Below, in pieces: positions 1 to 8,889 of a stretch of 64,000 bases of DNA. How positions within the stretch are numbered: the stretch's first letter is position 1; each line of letters starts with the position of its first letter. The DNA is from Nocardioides sp. TF02-7 (GTDB taxonomy: Bacteria > Actinomycetota > Actinomycetes > Propionibacteriales > Nocardioidaceae): assembly GCF_022437945.1 (NCBI RefSeq), contig NZ_CP092535.1:868001-932000 (forward strand), in the 5' to 3' direction. Below the pieces are notes generated by a model that had not been told where the DNA came from, searched no databases, and saw only the letters and a program-made list of their open reading frames with translations. Made by a program: the position numbers and the translations under genes.

Positions 1-1142
1 TCGCCGGTGACGCCCTCGAGCACGGTCGGCTCGAAGAACGCCGGCCCGAGGTCGGGGCGGGCCCGCCCACCGGTCAGCACCGTCGCGCCCTTGGCGACGG
101 CGTCCTCGACGTGCGCGGCGACCCGGTCGCGGTGGTCGGGCGAGACCAGGCTGCCCAGCTCGGGCCCGAAGTCGTACGACGCGCCGATGCGCAGCGACCG
201 GGCCCGTTCGACGAACGCGTCCCGGAGCTCGTCGTACCGCGCCTCGGGCAGGTAGATCCGCTCGATGTGCATGCAGATCTGCCCGGTGTTGCCGAACACG
301 CCGAAGATCGCGCCGTCCACCCACTCGTCCACGTCGACGTCGTCGAGCACGATCATCGGGTTCTTGCCGCCGAGCTCGAGGCAGCAGCCGATCAGGTTGC
401 GGCCGGCCCGCTCGCCGATCACCCGGCCGGTGGCGGTGGACCCGGTGAACATGACGTAGTCGGCGTTGTCGATCAGCGTCGGCCCGACGTCGGGCCCCTC
501 TCCGCAGACGACCTGGAACAGGCCGCGGGGCAGGCCCGCCTCCTCCAGCAGCGCGACGCCGTAGAGCGGGCTGAGCGCGGTCTTGTTGTCGGGCTTGACC
601 ACGACCGCGTTGCCCGCCATCAGCGCCGGGATGGCATCGGAGAGGCCGGTCGCGAACGGGAAGTTCCACGGCGCGATGATCCCGACCACGCCCTTCGGGA
701 CCCGCACCTCGGTCGAGCTCGACAGGAACGGCACCGGCCCGCCGCGCCGGGTCGGGCGGAGCAGCTTCTCGGCCCGGCGCAGGTAGTGGCTGATGACCAT
801 CGGCGGGTCGCAGGTCTCCTCGACCGCCATCCGCCGGTTCTTGCCGCTCTCGGCCTGGATCAGGTCGGCCGTCGTCAGCGCGTTGTCGACGAGCAGGGTG
901 TGCGCCCGGGAGAACACCTCGAGCCGCTTGGCGACCGGCCACTCCGCCCACAGCCGCTGAGCGGCGCGGGCCTCGTGGAAGGCCCGCTCGATGTCGTCCG
1001 GGGTCGACTGGGGCAGCTCGACGAGCACGTCGCCGGTGTAGACCTCGGTCAGCTTCCAGGTGGCGCCGGTCGTGCCGGGGACCCGGGCGACCAGCCGCTC
1101 GAGGAGGTCGTCGGTGAGGGTGGCCGGACGCGTCGTGCTCAC
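1..1142 (-). CDS. Aldehyde dehydrogenase, C-terminus cut by window edge
   Basis: NAD(P)-dependent aldehyde dehydrogenase that oxidises an aldehyde to its acid in the cytoplasm; by eye it most resembles succinate-semialdehyde dehydrogenases. About 380 residues are visible. APWNFPF lies near residue 157, the general-base Glu sits in LELGGKNP (residue 256), and the nucleophilic Cys sits in GNTGQICMH (residue 290). The start is GTG at 1142, chosen because GAGGAGG lies five bases upstream. It begins ten bases after the GMC oxidoreductase stop, so the two are almost certainly one operon oxidising an alcohol to an aldehyde and then to an acid. The true substrate cannot be told from sequence. Confidence 0.9.
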   Translation of the reverse strand, partial: MSTTRPATLTDDLLERLVARVPGTTGATWKLTEVYTGDVLVELPQSTPDDIERAFHEARAAQRLWAEWPVAKRLEVFSRAHTLLVDNALTTADLIQAESGKNRRMAVEETCDPPMVISHYLRRAEKLLRPTRRGGPVPFLSSSTEVRVPKGVVGIIAPWNFPFATGLSDAIPALMAGNAVVVKPDNKTALSPLYGVALLEEAGLPRGLFQVVCGEGPDVGPTLIDNADYVMFTGSTATGRVIGERAGRNLIGCCLELGGKNPMIVLDDVDVDEWVDGAIFGVFGNTGQICMHIERIYLPEARYDELRDAFVERARSLRIGASYDFGPELGSLVSPDHRDRVAAHVEDAVAKGATVLTGGRARPDLGPAFFEPTVLEGVTG

Positions 1143-1152
1143 GGTTTCCTCC

Positions 1153-2779
1153 TCAGCTGCCGGCGAGGACGGCCTCGGCGGCCTTCTCGCCGATCATGTA
1201 GCACGGGGCGTTGGTGTTGCCGCCGGTGATCGACGGCATGATCGAGGCGTCGGCGACCCGGAGACCGTCGATGCCGCGGACCCGGAGGTCGGGCCCGACG
1301 ACGGCCCGGTCATCGCCCCCCATCCGGCAGGTGCCGACGCCGTGGTAGACCGACGTGGCCCGGTTGCGGATCGCGTCGCGGAGCTCGCGGCCCCGCAGGC
1401 CGGCGCCCGGGTGCACCTCCTCCTCCACCGTGCCTCCGAACGCGGCGCCGGCCATGATCTCCCGGATCATCTCGGTGCCCTCGGCGAGCACCTCGAGGTC
1501 GTCGCCGACGTCGAGGAACCCGAAGTCGATGAGCGGCGGGGCGGCGGGGTCGGCCGCGGCGAGCCGCACCTGGCCCCCGGCTGCGCGGGTAGATCAGCGT
1601 GGAGAAGACGGTGATGCAGGGCCGCAGGTCGACCTTGTGGCGCACGGCCTCGTCCTGGTTGGGGCTCGGATAGCTCCACGGGAGCATGTGCAGCTGGAGG
1701 TCCGGCACGTCGGTGGCGCGGGACGTGCGGACGAAGCCCACCGACTCGAACACCGAGTTGGCGAGGAAGGAGCCGCCGCGGGTGAGCTCGACGAGCAGCC
1801 CCTTGGCGAAGTACGACGCCTTCCCGCGATGCAGCACCGACGGCACGTGGAACGTCATCGCGTGGAACAGGTGGTCGTGGAGGTTGTCGCCGACGGGCAG
1901 GTCGGCGACCACGTCGATGCCGAGGCTGCGGAGGTGGTCGGCCGGCCCGACGCCGGAGAGCATCAGCAGCTGCGGCGAGCCGAAGACGCCCGCGGAGAGG
2001 ATGACCTCCTTCCCGGCCCGTACGTGCCGGCGTACGCCGTCCTTGTCGCGCACCTCGACACCGGTGGCCCGGCCGTTCTCGACGGTGACCCGGGTGACGT
2101 GGACCTCGGTCTGCACCTCGAGCGTCGGCGGGGCGAGGTGGTGGACGTAGCCGCGCGCCGAGCTGTAGCGCAGGCCGTCGGCAGCGTTCTGCTGCATCCG
2201 GCTGATGCCCTCCTGCTCGGCTGCGTTGTAGTCGTCGAGGACCTTGACGCCGAGGGTGTCCGCCGTGGCCTGGATGAACTGGAGGGTGGCCTCCTGCGGC
2301 GTCTTGTTGCGGGTGATGCGGATCGGGCCGCCGGCGCCGCGGTACTGGTTCTCGCCGTCCTCGAAGTCCTCGTAGCGCTTGAACGCGGCGTTGACGCTGT
2401 CGGCGTCCCAGCCGGTGTTGCCTTCGTCGGCCCAGGCGTCGTAGTTGGCGCGGTTGCCGCGCACGTAGACCATCCCGTTGACCGAGCTGGAGCCGCCGAG
2501 CACCTTGCCCCGCGGCGCCGGCATCCGGCGGCCGTCGAGGGACTTCTGGGGCACCGAGTAGTAGCCCCAGTCGTTGAGCCTCTTGATCCGGGGCTCGGCG
2601 TGCATCGGCCCGATCATCCCCGGGACCTTGGTGAGCAGCTGCTCGTCGGACTTCCCTGCCTCGAGCAGGATCACGCTGGCACCCGACTGGGCCAGGCGCG
2701 CGGCCACGATCGACCCGGAGCTGCCCGACCCGGCGACGACGTAGTCGGCCTCGTTGCTGCGCTGCCTGCGCTTGCCCAT
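1153..2779 (-). CDS. GMC-family FAD-dependent alcohol/choline-dehydrogenase-like oxidoreductase
   Basis: GMC oxidoreductase of about 541 residues after repair. The N-terminus carries the FAD dinucleotide fold (VAGSGSSGSIVAARLA, then ILLEAG). The C-terminus has the catalytic His region YHGVGTCRMGG and the closing GGNTNAPCYMIGEKAA. The start is ATG at 2779, with AGGAG seven bases upstream; an earlier in-frame ATG at 2806 lacks such a site. One extra base in a run of five C near 1573 splits the frame: the upstream part ends in YPRSRG and the downstream part resumes at QVRLAAADP. It probably forms aldehydes for the adjacent aldehyde dehydrogenase. A KstR-like palindrome lies 40 bases upstream of the start. 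Substrate unknown; choline, polyethylene glycol or a sterol-derived alcohol are all possible. Confidence 0.88.
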
Positions 2780-2818
2780 CCCGCACTCCTGATCGCGCTC
2801 GTCCACGGCTGGCCCGAC

Positions 2819-2838
2819 AACTGTAACGCGTTCTAGTT
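2819..2838. promoter_or_regulatory. KstR-like operator palindrome
   Basis: The 20-base near-palindrome AACTGTAACGCGTTCTAGTT matches the KstR consensus TnnAACnnGTTnnA exactly over 2822-2835. The outer AACT/AGTT arms also pair, with two mismatched positions per half. It lies 40 bases upstream of the GMC oxidoreductase start, where a repressor would block the promoter. KstR is the TetR-type repressor of sterol catabolism in mycolata; no kstR gene is visible here, and another TetR protein could use the site. Confidence 0.55.
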
Positions 2839-2939
2839 TCGGGCGTACAGGTCTCGCGTACGGACGAAGCCCTTTCGCCCGCTGGGCCCGCCCCCCTCCA
2901 CGGGCGGCCGAGCCTTGGGCGACCGCGGAGGCTGGGAGC

Positions 2940-3611
2940 GTGCAGACCTTCCTGCCCTACGCCGACTTCGAGCGCTCCGCCCGCAGCCTCGACCCCAAGC
3001 GGCTCGGCAAGCAACGGGTCGAGACGATCCAGGTGGTGCGGGCGCTGACCCGGCCCGGCTACGGCTGGGCCAACCACCCGGCCGCGTTGATGTGGAAGGG
3101 CTTCGAGGAGGCGCTCGGCCGCTACGGGTTCACGTGCTGCGCGGTCTGGACCGAGCGCGGGTTCGGCGACACGTGCGCGGCGACGATCGCGGCCGACCTG
3201 CGCGCGGCAGGCGTGACCGCGGTGCGCTCGCAGGAGGAGCTCGCGGCGGCCGGCGCCCTTCCGCCGTGGCTGGGCGACGAGGAGCTGCACCGCAGCCACC
3301 GCTCGGCGCTGGTGCGCAAGGACCCCGACCACTACCGGCCGCTGTTCCCCGACGTGCCGGACCACCTGCCCTACGTCTGGCCGGTGCGCTCCGAGGCGGT
3401 GGTCGAGGCGGAGCGGCGGCGCGCGGAGAACCGGGCCCGCCGGCAGGCGTGTGAGCTCGAGCGGCGGGCGCTCGAGGTGGAGCGGCAGCGGCGCCGCCGC
3501 AGCCGCGCGGCCAGGAAGGCCTGGGAGACCCGGCGCCGGCGGGCGGCGGAGGAGGCGGCCCGGGCACAGTGGCGGAAGGAGGGTCGGGGCGGCGACGACG
3601 CCGTGGACTAG
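2940..3611 (+). CDS. MSMEG_6728-family protein, T4 endonuclease V-like fold
   Basis: A 223-residue protein starting at GTG (QTFLPYADF), preceded by GGAGG eight bases upstream. The start, with SLDPKRLGKQRVE and NHPAALMW, is typical of actinobacterial proteins annotated MSMEG_6728, related to pyrimidine-dimer DNA glycosylase (T4 endonuclease V, Pyr_excise). The last 70 residues are a strongly basic Arg/Glu/Ala helix, probably coiled or nucleic-acid binding. It is followed seven bases later by rsbQ. A role in handling DNA damage is inferred from family only. Confidence 0.75.
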   Translation: MQTFLPYADFERSARSLDPKRLGKQRVETIQVVRALTRPGYGWANHPAALMWKGFEEALGRYGFTCCAVWTERGFGDTCAATIAADLRAAGVTAVRSQEELAAAGALPPWLGDEELHRSHRSALVRKDPDHYRPLFPDVPDHLPYVWPVRSEAVVEAERRRAENRARRQACELERRALEVERQRRRRSRAARKAWETRRRRAAEEAARAQWRKEGRGGDDAVD

Positions 3612-3620
3612 GGTCGCGTG

Positions 3621-4439
3621 ATGGACGTCCACAGTCGGCTCAACGTCACCCTCTCCGGAGTGCCGGACGGGCAGCCGATGCTGTTCGCGCACGGCTTCGG
3701 GTGCGACCAGCACATGTGGCGGCTCGTCACACCCGCGTTCGCCGACGCGTTCCGCCTCGTCCTCTTCGACCACGCCGGGTGTGGCGGCACGCCCGCGGCC
3801 GCCTGGGACCCGGAGCGCTACTCCTCGCTGCAGGGGTACGCCGCCGACGTGCTCGACCTCGTCCGCGAGCTCGACCTCCGTGACGTCGTCCTCGTGGGGC
3901 ACTCCGTCTCGGCGATGATCGGTGCGCTGGCGGTGATCGAGGAGCCCGAGCGCTTCGACCGGCTGGTGATGGTGGGCCCCTCGCCCCGCTACGTCGACGA
4001 CCCGGCCGCCGGTTACGTCGGCGGGTTCGGCGCGGAGGACATCGACGAGCTCCTCGACTCCCTCGCCAGCAACTACCTCGGCTGGTCGGCGGCGATGGCG
4101 CCGGCGATCATGGGCAACCCCGACCGGCCCGAGCTCGGCGCCGAGCTGTCGGAGAGCTTCTGCCGGATGGACCCGGCGGTCGCCCGCCGGTGGGCCGAGA
4201 CCACGTTCCTGTCCGACAACCGCGCCGACCTCCCGCGGGTGGGCGTCCCGACGCTGGTGCTGCAGTGCCGGGAGGACGTGATCGCGCCGGTCTCCGTCGG
4301 AGAGTACGTCCACGCAGCGGTCCCGGGCAGCGAGCTGGTGCTGCTCGACGCCACCGGCCACTGCCCGAACCTGAGCGCACCCGACGCGACGGTCGAGGCG
4401 ATCCGCGGCTTCGTCAGGGGCAGCAGGGCGGCCGGGTGA
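3621..4439 (+). CDS. rsbQ: Alpha/beta hydrolase, RsbQ-like
   Basis: A 272-residue alpha/beta hydrolase of the RsbQ/KAI2/D14 type. The oxyanion region is FAHGFGCDQHMW and the nucleophile elbow is VGHSVSAMIGA (Ser about residue 97). The acidic residue sits in CREDVIAPVS and the catalytic His in ATGHCPNLS near the end. In Bacillus, RsbQ is the obligate partner of the RsbP phosphatase and is thought to supply a small-molecule energy-stress signal. Here the stop overlaps the start of a PAS-PP2C protein (GTGA), which supports the same partnership. ATG 3621 is chosen over the immediately preceding in-frame GTG at 3618; neither has an obvious ribosome site. Confidence 0.88.
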   Translation: MDVHSRLNVTLSGVPDGQPMLFAHGFGCDQHMWRLVTPAFADAFRLVLFDHAGCGGTPAAAWDPERYSSLQGYAADVLDLVRELDLRDVVLVGHSVSAMIGALAVIEEPERFDRLVMVGPSPRYVDDPAAGYVGGFGAEDIDELLDSLASNYLGWSAAMAPAIMGNPDRPELGAELSESFCRMDPAVARRWAETTFLSDNRADLPRVGVPTLVLQCREDVIAPVSVGEYVHAAVPGSELVLLDATGHCPNLSAPDATVEAIRGFVRGSRAAG

Positions 4440-5612
4440 CGGAGCCCGCTCGCGACGCGTTCCTCGACGCGCTCGTCGAGGACGACCCGGTCCGGCTCTA
4501 CGACCGGGCGCCCTGCGGCTTCCTCTCCACCACCCCGGACGGGGGTGGTGGTCAAGGTCAACGCGACCCTCTGCACCTGGCTCGGGCGCTCGCGCCAGGA
4601 GCTCGTCGGCGTCCGGCTGACCGACCTGCTGACGCCCGGCGGACGGATCTACCACGAGACCCACTACGCACCGATGCTCCGGATGCACGACACGGTCCGC
4701 GAGCTGGCGCTGGAGCTGGTGCGCCGCGACGGCCGACGCCTCCCGGTGCTCCTCAACGCCTCCCTCGAGCGCGACCCCGCCGGGGCACCGTCGGTGATCA
4801 GGGTCGCCGTCCTCGACGCGACCGAGCGCCGCCGCTACGAGCGGGAGCTGCTGGTCGCGAAGGAGCGCGCCGAGGCCTCGGAGGAGCAGGCGCGCGCGCT
4901 GGCCCGGACCCTCCAGCAGACCCTCGTGCCGCCGGCCGAGCCCCGGGTGCCTGGCCTGGAGGTGGCGACCGCCTACCGGCCCGCGACCGACGGGCTGATC
5001 GTCGGCGGGGACTTCTACGACGTGTTCCCCGTCGCCCACGACGAGTGGGTCGTCCTGCTCGGCGACGTCTGCGGCAAGGGCGCGGAAGCGGCCGTCATCA
5101 CCTCGCTCGCACGGTGGACCGTACGGGCCGCCAGCGTGACCTTCGCCGAGCCGTCCCGCACCCTGGCCAACCTCAACGAGGTCCTCGTCCAGCACGAGAC
5201 CGAGCGGTTCTGCACCGCCGTGCTGGTCCGGCTGCGCCGCGACGGCGGCTCGTGGCGGGCCACCCTGAGCGTCGGCGGGCACCCACCGCCGGTGCGGGTG
5301 GCGGCCGACGGCGGCGCGGAGCCCGTCGCCGCCGCGGGGCCGCTCATCGGCGTCTTCGACGATCCGGGGTTCGCCGACCACGACCTGGTGCTCGCCCCGG
5401 GCGAGGGCCTCGTGCTCTACACCGACGGCGTCACCGAGGCCCGGCGCGGCACCGCGTTCTTCGACGAGGCCGGGCTGCTGGCGTCGGTCGAGGCGCACGG
5501 CCCCGACCCCGCGAAGCTGGTCGACGGGCTCGTCGACGACGTCGCCGATTTCCGTGCCGGCGATGCCGACGACGACGTCGCCGTGGTGGCGCTCCGGGTG
5601 CCCGCCACCTGA
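4436..5612 (+). CDS. rsbP: PAS-PP2C (SpoIIE/RsbU-type) serine phosphatase, RsbP-like
   Basis: About 391 residues after repair. A PAS domain (roughly residues 20-125) is followed by a coiled linker rich in Arg/Glu/Ala, then a PP2C phosphatase domain. The PP2C metal-site motifs are GGDFYDVF, LLGDVCGKGAEAA, LYTDGVTEA and a closing DDDVAVVAL. RsbP dephosphorylates an anti-sigma-factor antagonist under energy stress; no antagonist or switch kinase gene is seen nearby. The GTG start overlaps the rsbQ stop. An extra G in a run of five near 4540 breaks the frame between FLSTTPDG and VVVKVNATLCTW. Confidence 0.88.
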
Positions 5613-5639
5613 CGCTCGCCGACCTGGGACGATGGGTGC

Positions 5640-6519
5640 GTGCGCATCCTGTCGATCCAGTCCTCGGTGGCCTACGGCCACGTCGGCAACTCCGCCGCCG
5701 TGTTCCCCCTGCAGCGGCTGGGGCACGACGTGTGGCCGGTGCTCACCGTGCACTTCTCCAACCACACCGGCTACGGCGCCTGGCGCGGGCCGCTGCTCGA
5801 CCCGGCCGACGTACGCGCGGTCATCGGCGGGATCGAGGACCGGGGCGTGCTCGGGCAGGCCGACGCGGTCCTGTCCGGCTACCAGGGCGACCCGGCCATG
5901 GGTGCGGTGATCCTCGAGGCGGTGGCGCGGGTCAAGGAGCTCAACCCCGACGCCGTCTACTGCTGCGACCCGGTGATCGGCGACGTCGGACGCGGCGTGT
6001 TCGTGCGCCCGGGCATCCCGGAGTTCCTCCGCGACGAGGTGCTGCCGAAGGCCGACGTGCTGACCCCCCAACCACTTCGAGCTCGACTTCCTGTCCGGCC
6101 GCACGACGCGCACGCCGGAGGAGGTCCTCGCGGCGGTCGACGAGGTCCGGGCGCGCGGCCCGCGCAACGTCCTGGTCACGTCGGTCGTGTACGGCGACCC
6201 GCCGCCCGCCGCCGCGGCCGGGCCGCGCCCGGGGCAGACCATCGACGTGGTCTCGGTCTCCGACGAGGGCGCCTGGGCGGTCACCACGCCGCTGCTGCCG
6301 ATCACGCCCAACGGGGGCGGCGACATCACAGCCGCGCTGTACCTCGCGCACCTGCTCGACACCTCCTCCCCGGCGGCTGCGCTCGAGCGCACGACCGGCA
6401 CCGTGTTCGCCGTGCTGGAGGCGACGCTGGCGGCCGGCACCCGGGAGCTGCAGATCGTCGGTGCCCAGGAAGCGATCGCCCACCCGCCGACCGGGTTCGA
6501 GGCGCGCCGGCTGCGCTGA
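5640..6519 (+). CDS. pdxY: Pyridoxal/pyridoxamine kinase (PdxY type)
   Basis: Ribokinase-fold kinase of about 292 residues that phosphorylates pyridoxal to pyridoxal 5'-phosphate in vitamin B6 salvage. Supporting motifs are [18 protein letters not shown] at the start, the substrate loop [17 protein letters not shown], and the anion-hole and catalytic region [15 protein letters not shown], whose Asp is the general base. One extra C in the run at 6064-6069 shifts frame between ADVLTP and [10 protein letters not shown]; the rest is intact. The GTG start at 5640 lies 28 bases after rsbP. PLP is the cofactor of the SelA encoded later in the window, but no direct link is implied. Confidence 0.9.
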
Positions 6520-6526
6520 CCGCGGG

Positions 6527-6724
6527 CTACCGGGCGTGGGCGGCGCGGGTCCGCGGGTTCTCGGCGAACCACTGGCGGAACGTCAGCTGCTGCTCCAGGT
6601 CGACGTCGCGGTTGCGTGCGGCGAACGCGTCGATCGCGAGGTCCACGTCCTTGCCGCGCCCCTCGATCACTTCCTGGTAGCTCAGGAACAGGCGGCGGCT
6701 GAACGTCTTGGCTGGTGTGGACAC
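6527..6724 (-). CDS. Small conserved-looking hypothetical protein
   Basis: A 65-residue protein beginning VSTPAKTFSRRLF and ending with a polar Arg/Asp-rich helix. The start is GTG at 6724, chosen because GGGAGG sits seven bases upstream; an ATG at 6763 would add 13 residues but has no ribosome site. No family recognised. It is convergent with pdxY (stops eight bases apart). Confidence 0.5.
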   Translation of the reverse strand: MSTPAKTFSRRLFLSYQEVIEGRGKDVDLAIDAFAARNRDVDLEQQLTFRQWFAENPRTRAAHAR

Positions 6725-6884
6725 GAGGGACCCTCCCGAGAGGCGCTTCGTACTGGTGACCATGGTGCACCAGGGCTCCCGGCCTCCGCACATCGGTCCG
6801 GACGTCGGGAGGGCGGGTCGGTCGCGGGCCGCGGCCTCCGGTGCCTGCGGTTCGTGACCAATCCGCACTCCCTCGGTGTTCGGG

Positions 6885-6928
6885 TGACTCCCTCGGTGCT
6901 GTGACTGCCCACAGCACCAAGGGAGTCA
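6885..6928. terminator. Long hairpin downstream of tRNA-Thr
   Basis: Near-perfect 19-bp stem (one mismatch) with left arm TGACTCCCTCGGTGCTGTG, a six-base loop, and the complementary right arm ending GGGAGTCA. It lies 58 bases past the 3' end of the leftward tRNA-Thr and upstream of the small protein gene. ACTCCCTCGGTG also occurs just outside the arm at 6867-6878. There is no T tract, so termination is inferred from position. Confidence 0.5.
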
Positions 6929-6985
6929 GCGCAACTCCGAGGTAGTGCGCTCCCGGCGGCGCATAAGTCCTGCACCATCAAACGG

Positions 6986-7058
6986 AGCCGGTGACAGGGA
7001 TCGAACCCGCGACATCCTCTTTACAAGAGAGGTGCTCTACCAACTGAGCTACACCGGC
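6986..7058 (-). tRNA. tRNA-Thr (anticodon TGT)
   Basis: Reverse-strand cloverleaf. The acceptor GCCGGTG pairs with CACCGGC. The D arm contains AGCTCAGTTGGTAGAGC, the anticodon stem-loop is CCTCT-CTTGTAA-AGAGG with anticodon TGT, and the T loop GGTTCGATCC is present. The 3' CCA is not encoded. Confidence 0.96.
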
Positions 7059-7138
7059 CGGCGACCCGGTCATGGTAGTCGGCGGACCGGCCGTGGTGGT
7101 GGGCGGCCGTGGGCGGCGAGGAGCACAGCCGTCCCGGA

Positions 7139-7156
7139 CCTCAACCTCGCTTGAAG
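7139..7156. promoter_or_regulatory. SoxR box upstream of soxR
   Basis: CCTCAACCTCGCTTGAAG keeps the TCAA-N6-TTGA core and outer CC of the SoxR operator (CCTCAAgttaacTTGAGG in the classic site); the right outer bases are AG instead of GG. It lies 30 bases upstream of the soxR start, where it would sit within the promoter, implying that SoxR controls its own gene. Confidence 0.65.
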
Positions 7157-7185
7157 TCGAGGTCCGTTCGCGGCACGATAACGGC

Positions 7186-7617
7186 ATGGCCCTCCTCACG
7201 ATCGGGCAGCTGGCGGAGCGCGCGGGCGTCGCGACCAGCGCCATCAGGTTCTACGAGTCCAAGGGCCTGATCCGGTCCACCCGCACCGCGGGGAACCAGC
7301 GACGCTACGAGCAGTCGACGCTGCGCCGGGTGTCGTTCGTCCGCGCCGCGCAGCGGGTCGGGCTGACCCTCGACGAGATCGCCGAGGCGCTCGCCGGGCT
7401 GCCGGAGAACCGCACGCCGACGAAGGCCGACTGGCACCGGATCAGCCGCGAGTGGCGCCCGCGGCTCGACGAGCAGATCCGGCGGATCGAGCTGCTCCGC
7501 ACCCGCCTGGACAGCTGCATCGGCTGCGGCTGCCTCAGCCTCAGGAGCTGCGCACTGATGAACCCCGGCGACATCGCCGCCGAGCACGGCCGGGGCGCGG
7601 TCCTCCTCGAGCCCTGA
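7186..7617 (+). CDS. soxR: Redox-sensing MerR-family regulator SoxR
   Basis: A 143-residue MerR-type regulator. The N-terminal winged helix starts LTIGQLAERAGVATSAIRFY, followed by a dimerisation helix (residues 80-115). The [2Fe-2S] ligand cluster CIGCGCLSLRSC is the SoxR signature. SoxR is activated when redox-cycling compounds oxidise the cluster; in actinobacteria it usually controls a few efflux or oxidoreductase genes. ATG 7186 is chosen because it starts the conserved HTH and follows the SoxR box. No obvious target operon adjoins it apart from itself. Confidence 0.93.
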   Translation: MALLTIGQLAERAGVATSAIRFYESKGLIRSTRTAGNQRRYEQSTLRRVSFVRAAQRVGLTLDEIAEALAGLPENRTPTKADWHRISREWRPRLDEQIRRIELLRTRLDSCIGCGCLSLRSCALMNPGDIAAEHGRGAVLLEP

Positions 7618-7673
7618 CCGGCCGCCACCGCGCCCTCCGGCAGCGACGTCGGCGACCCGCGTATGTTGCTGTC

Positions 7674-8878
7674 ATGGCGCTGCACGTGGTCGCCAGCAGG
7701 ACCGACCCCGCCCTGCTGACGCTCCCCTGGTCGACGCCGCTGGCTGAGTGGCCGGACGAGTACGTCGTACCGCTCCCCGCGGCCTGTCGCGGCACGTGGT
7801 GCGGATCGTCCGGGCGCGCGACCAGACGCTCGCGGTCAAGGAGACCCAGGAGCCCATCGCGTTCCGCGAGTACCGGATGCTGCGCGACCTGCGGCGCCTC
7901 GACCTGCCCACCGTGGTGCCCAGGGGCGTCGTGACCGGCCGCGTCGACGCCTCCGGGGAGCCGCTGCCCGCCGCACTGCTGACCGAGCACCTGCAGTTCT
8001 CGCTGCCCTACCGCAGCCTGTTCCGCCACGGCCTGCGGGCCGAGAACCTCCCTGAGCTGCTCGACGCGCTCGTCGTGCTGCTGGTCCGGCTGCACCTCGC
8101 CGACTTCTACTGGGGCGACGTGTCCCTGTCCAACGTGCTGTTCCGGCGCAGCGCCGGCGGGTTCGCGGCGTACCTCGTCGACGCCGAGACCGGCGAGCTG
8201 AAGCCGACCCTGTCCGACCGGCTGCGCGAGCACGACCTGACCGTCGCCGGCGAGAACGTCTTCGCCGAGCTGCTCGACCTCCAGGCGGGCAACGAGCTCG
8301 ACCCGGACGTCCAGGCGCTCGAGATCGTCGACCTGCTCGCCGAGCGCTACGACGCGCTGTGGAGCGAGCTGACCGCCGAGGAGGAGTTCGAGCAGGCCGA
8401 GATGTGGCGCATCGAGCAGCGGATCGAGCGGCTCAACGACCTCGGGTTCGACGTCGACGAGCTCGACATCGTCACCGACCTCGACGGCGACCGGATCCGG
8501 ATCCAGCCCAAGGTCGTGGAGGCCGGCCACCACACCCGCGAGCTGCAGGCCCTCACCGGCCTCAGCGTCGAGGACGCCCAGGCCCGCCGGCTGCTCAACG
8601 ACATCGCGGCGTACACCGCCCACCAGGACCTCGGCCGCGAGGACCGGGCCGTCGTCGCCAACCGCTGGCTGCTGCAGGTCTACGAGCCGCTCGTCGCGAT
8701 GCTGCCCGACGACCAGCGCGGCAAGCTCGAGCCGGCGGAGTTCTTCCACGAGGTGCTCGTGCACCGCTGGTACCTCTCCGAGCGCGCCGGCCACGAGGTC
8801 GACATCTTCGAGTCGGCCGCCGACTACATCAGGAACGTCCTGCCGCAGCGGCCCGATGAGCTGATGGCGCCGGACTAG
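7674..8878 (+). CDS. DUF4032 protein with kinase-like N-terminal part
   Basis: About 401 residues after restoring one missing C near 7777 (frame passes from DEYVVPLP to RGLSRHVVRIVRA). The first half resembles lipopolysaccharide-kinase-like folds: a Lys in LAVKETQE, the catalytic-loop-like HLADFYWGDVSLSNVLF and the metal-site-like YLVDAETGE. The second half is the DUF4032 region common in actinobacteria (for example GFDVDELDIVTDLDGDRI). It follows soxR by 56 bases and precedes ligC by 11. The phosphoryl acceptor and role are unknown. Confidence 0.8.
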
Positions 8879-8889
8879 TCTCACCTGTC

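Noticed and set aside
1467..6920. Very long open frame on the reverse strand (and similar long frames elsewhere)
   Set aside because: Its translation is Arg/Pro/Gly/Ala-rich low complexity opposite recognisable genes, as expected from high GC third positions.
6986..7058. tRNA-Thr as an integration site for a mobile island
   Set aside because: No integrase, phage gene or repeated tRNA 3' end is seen nearby.
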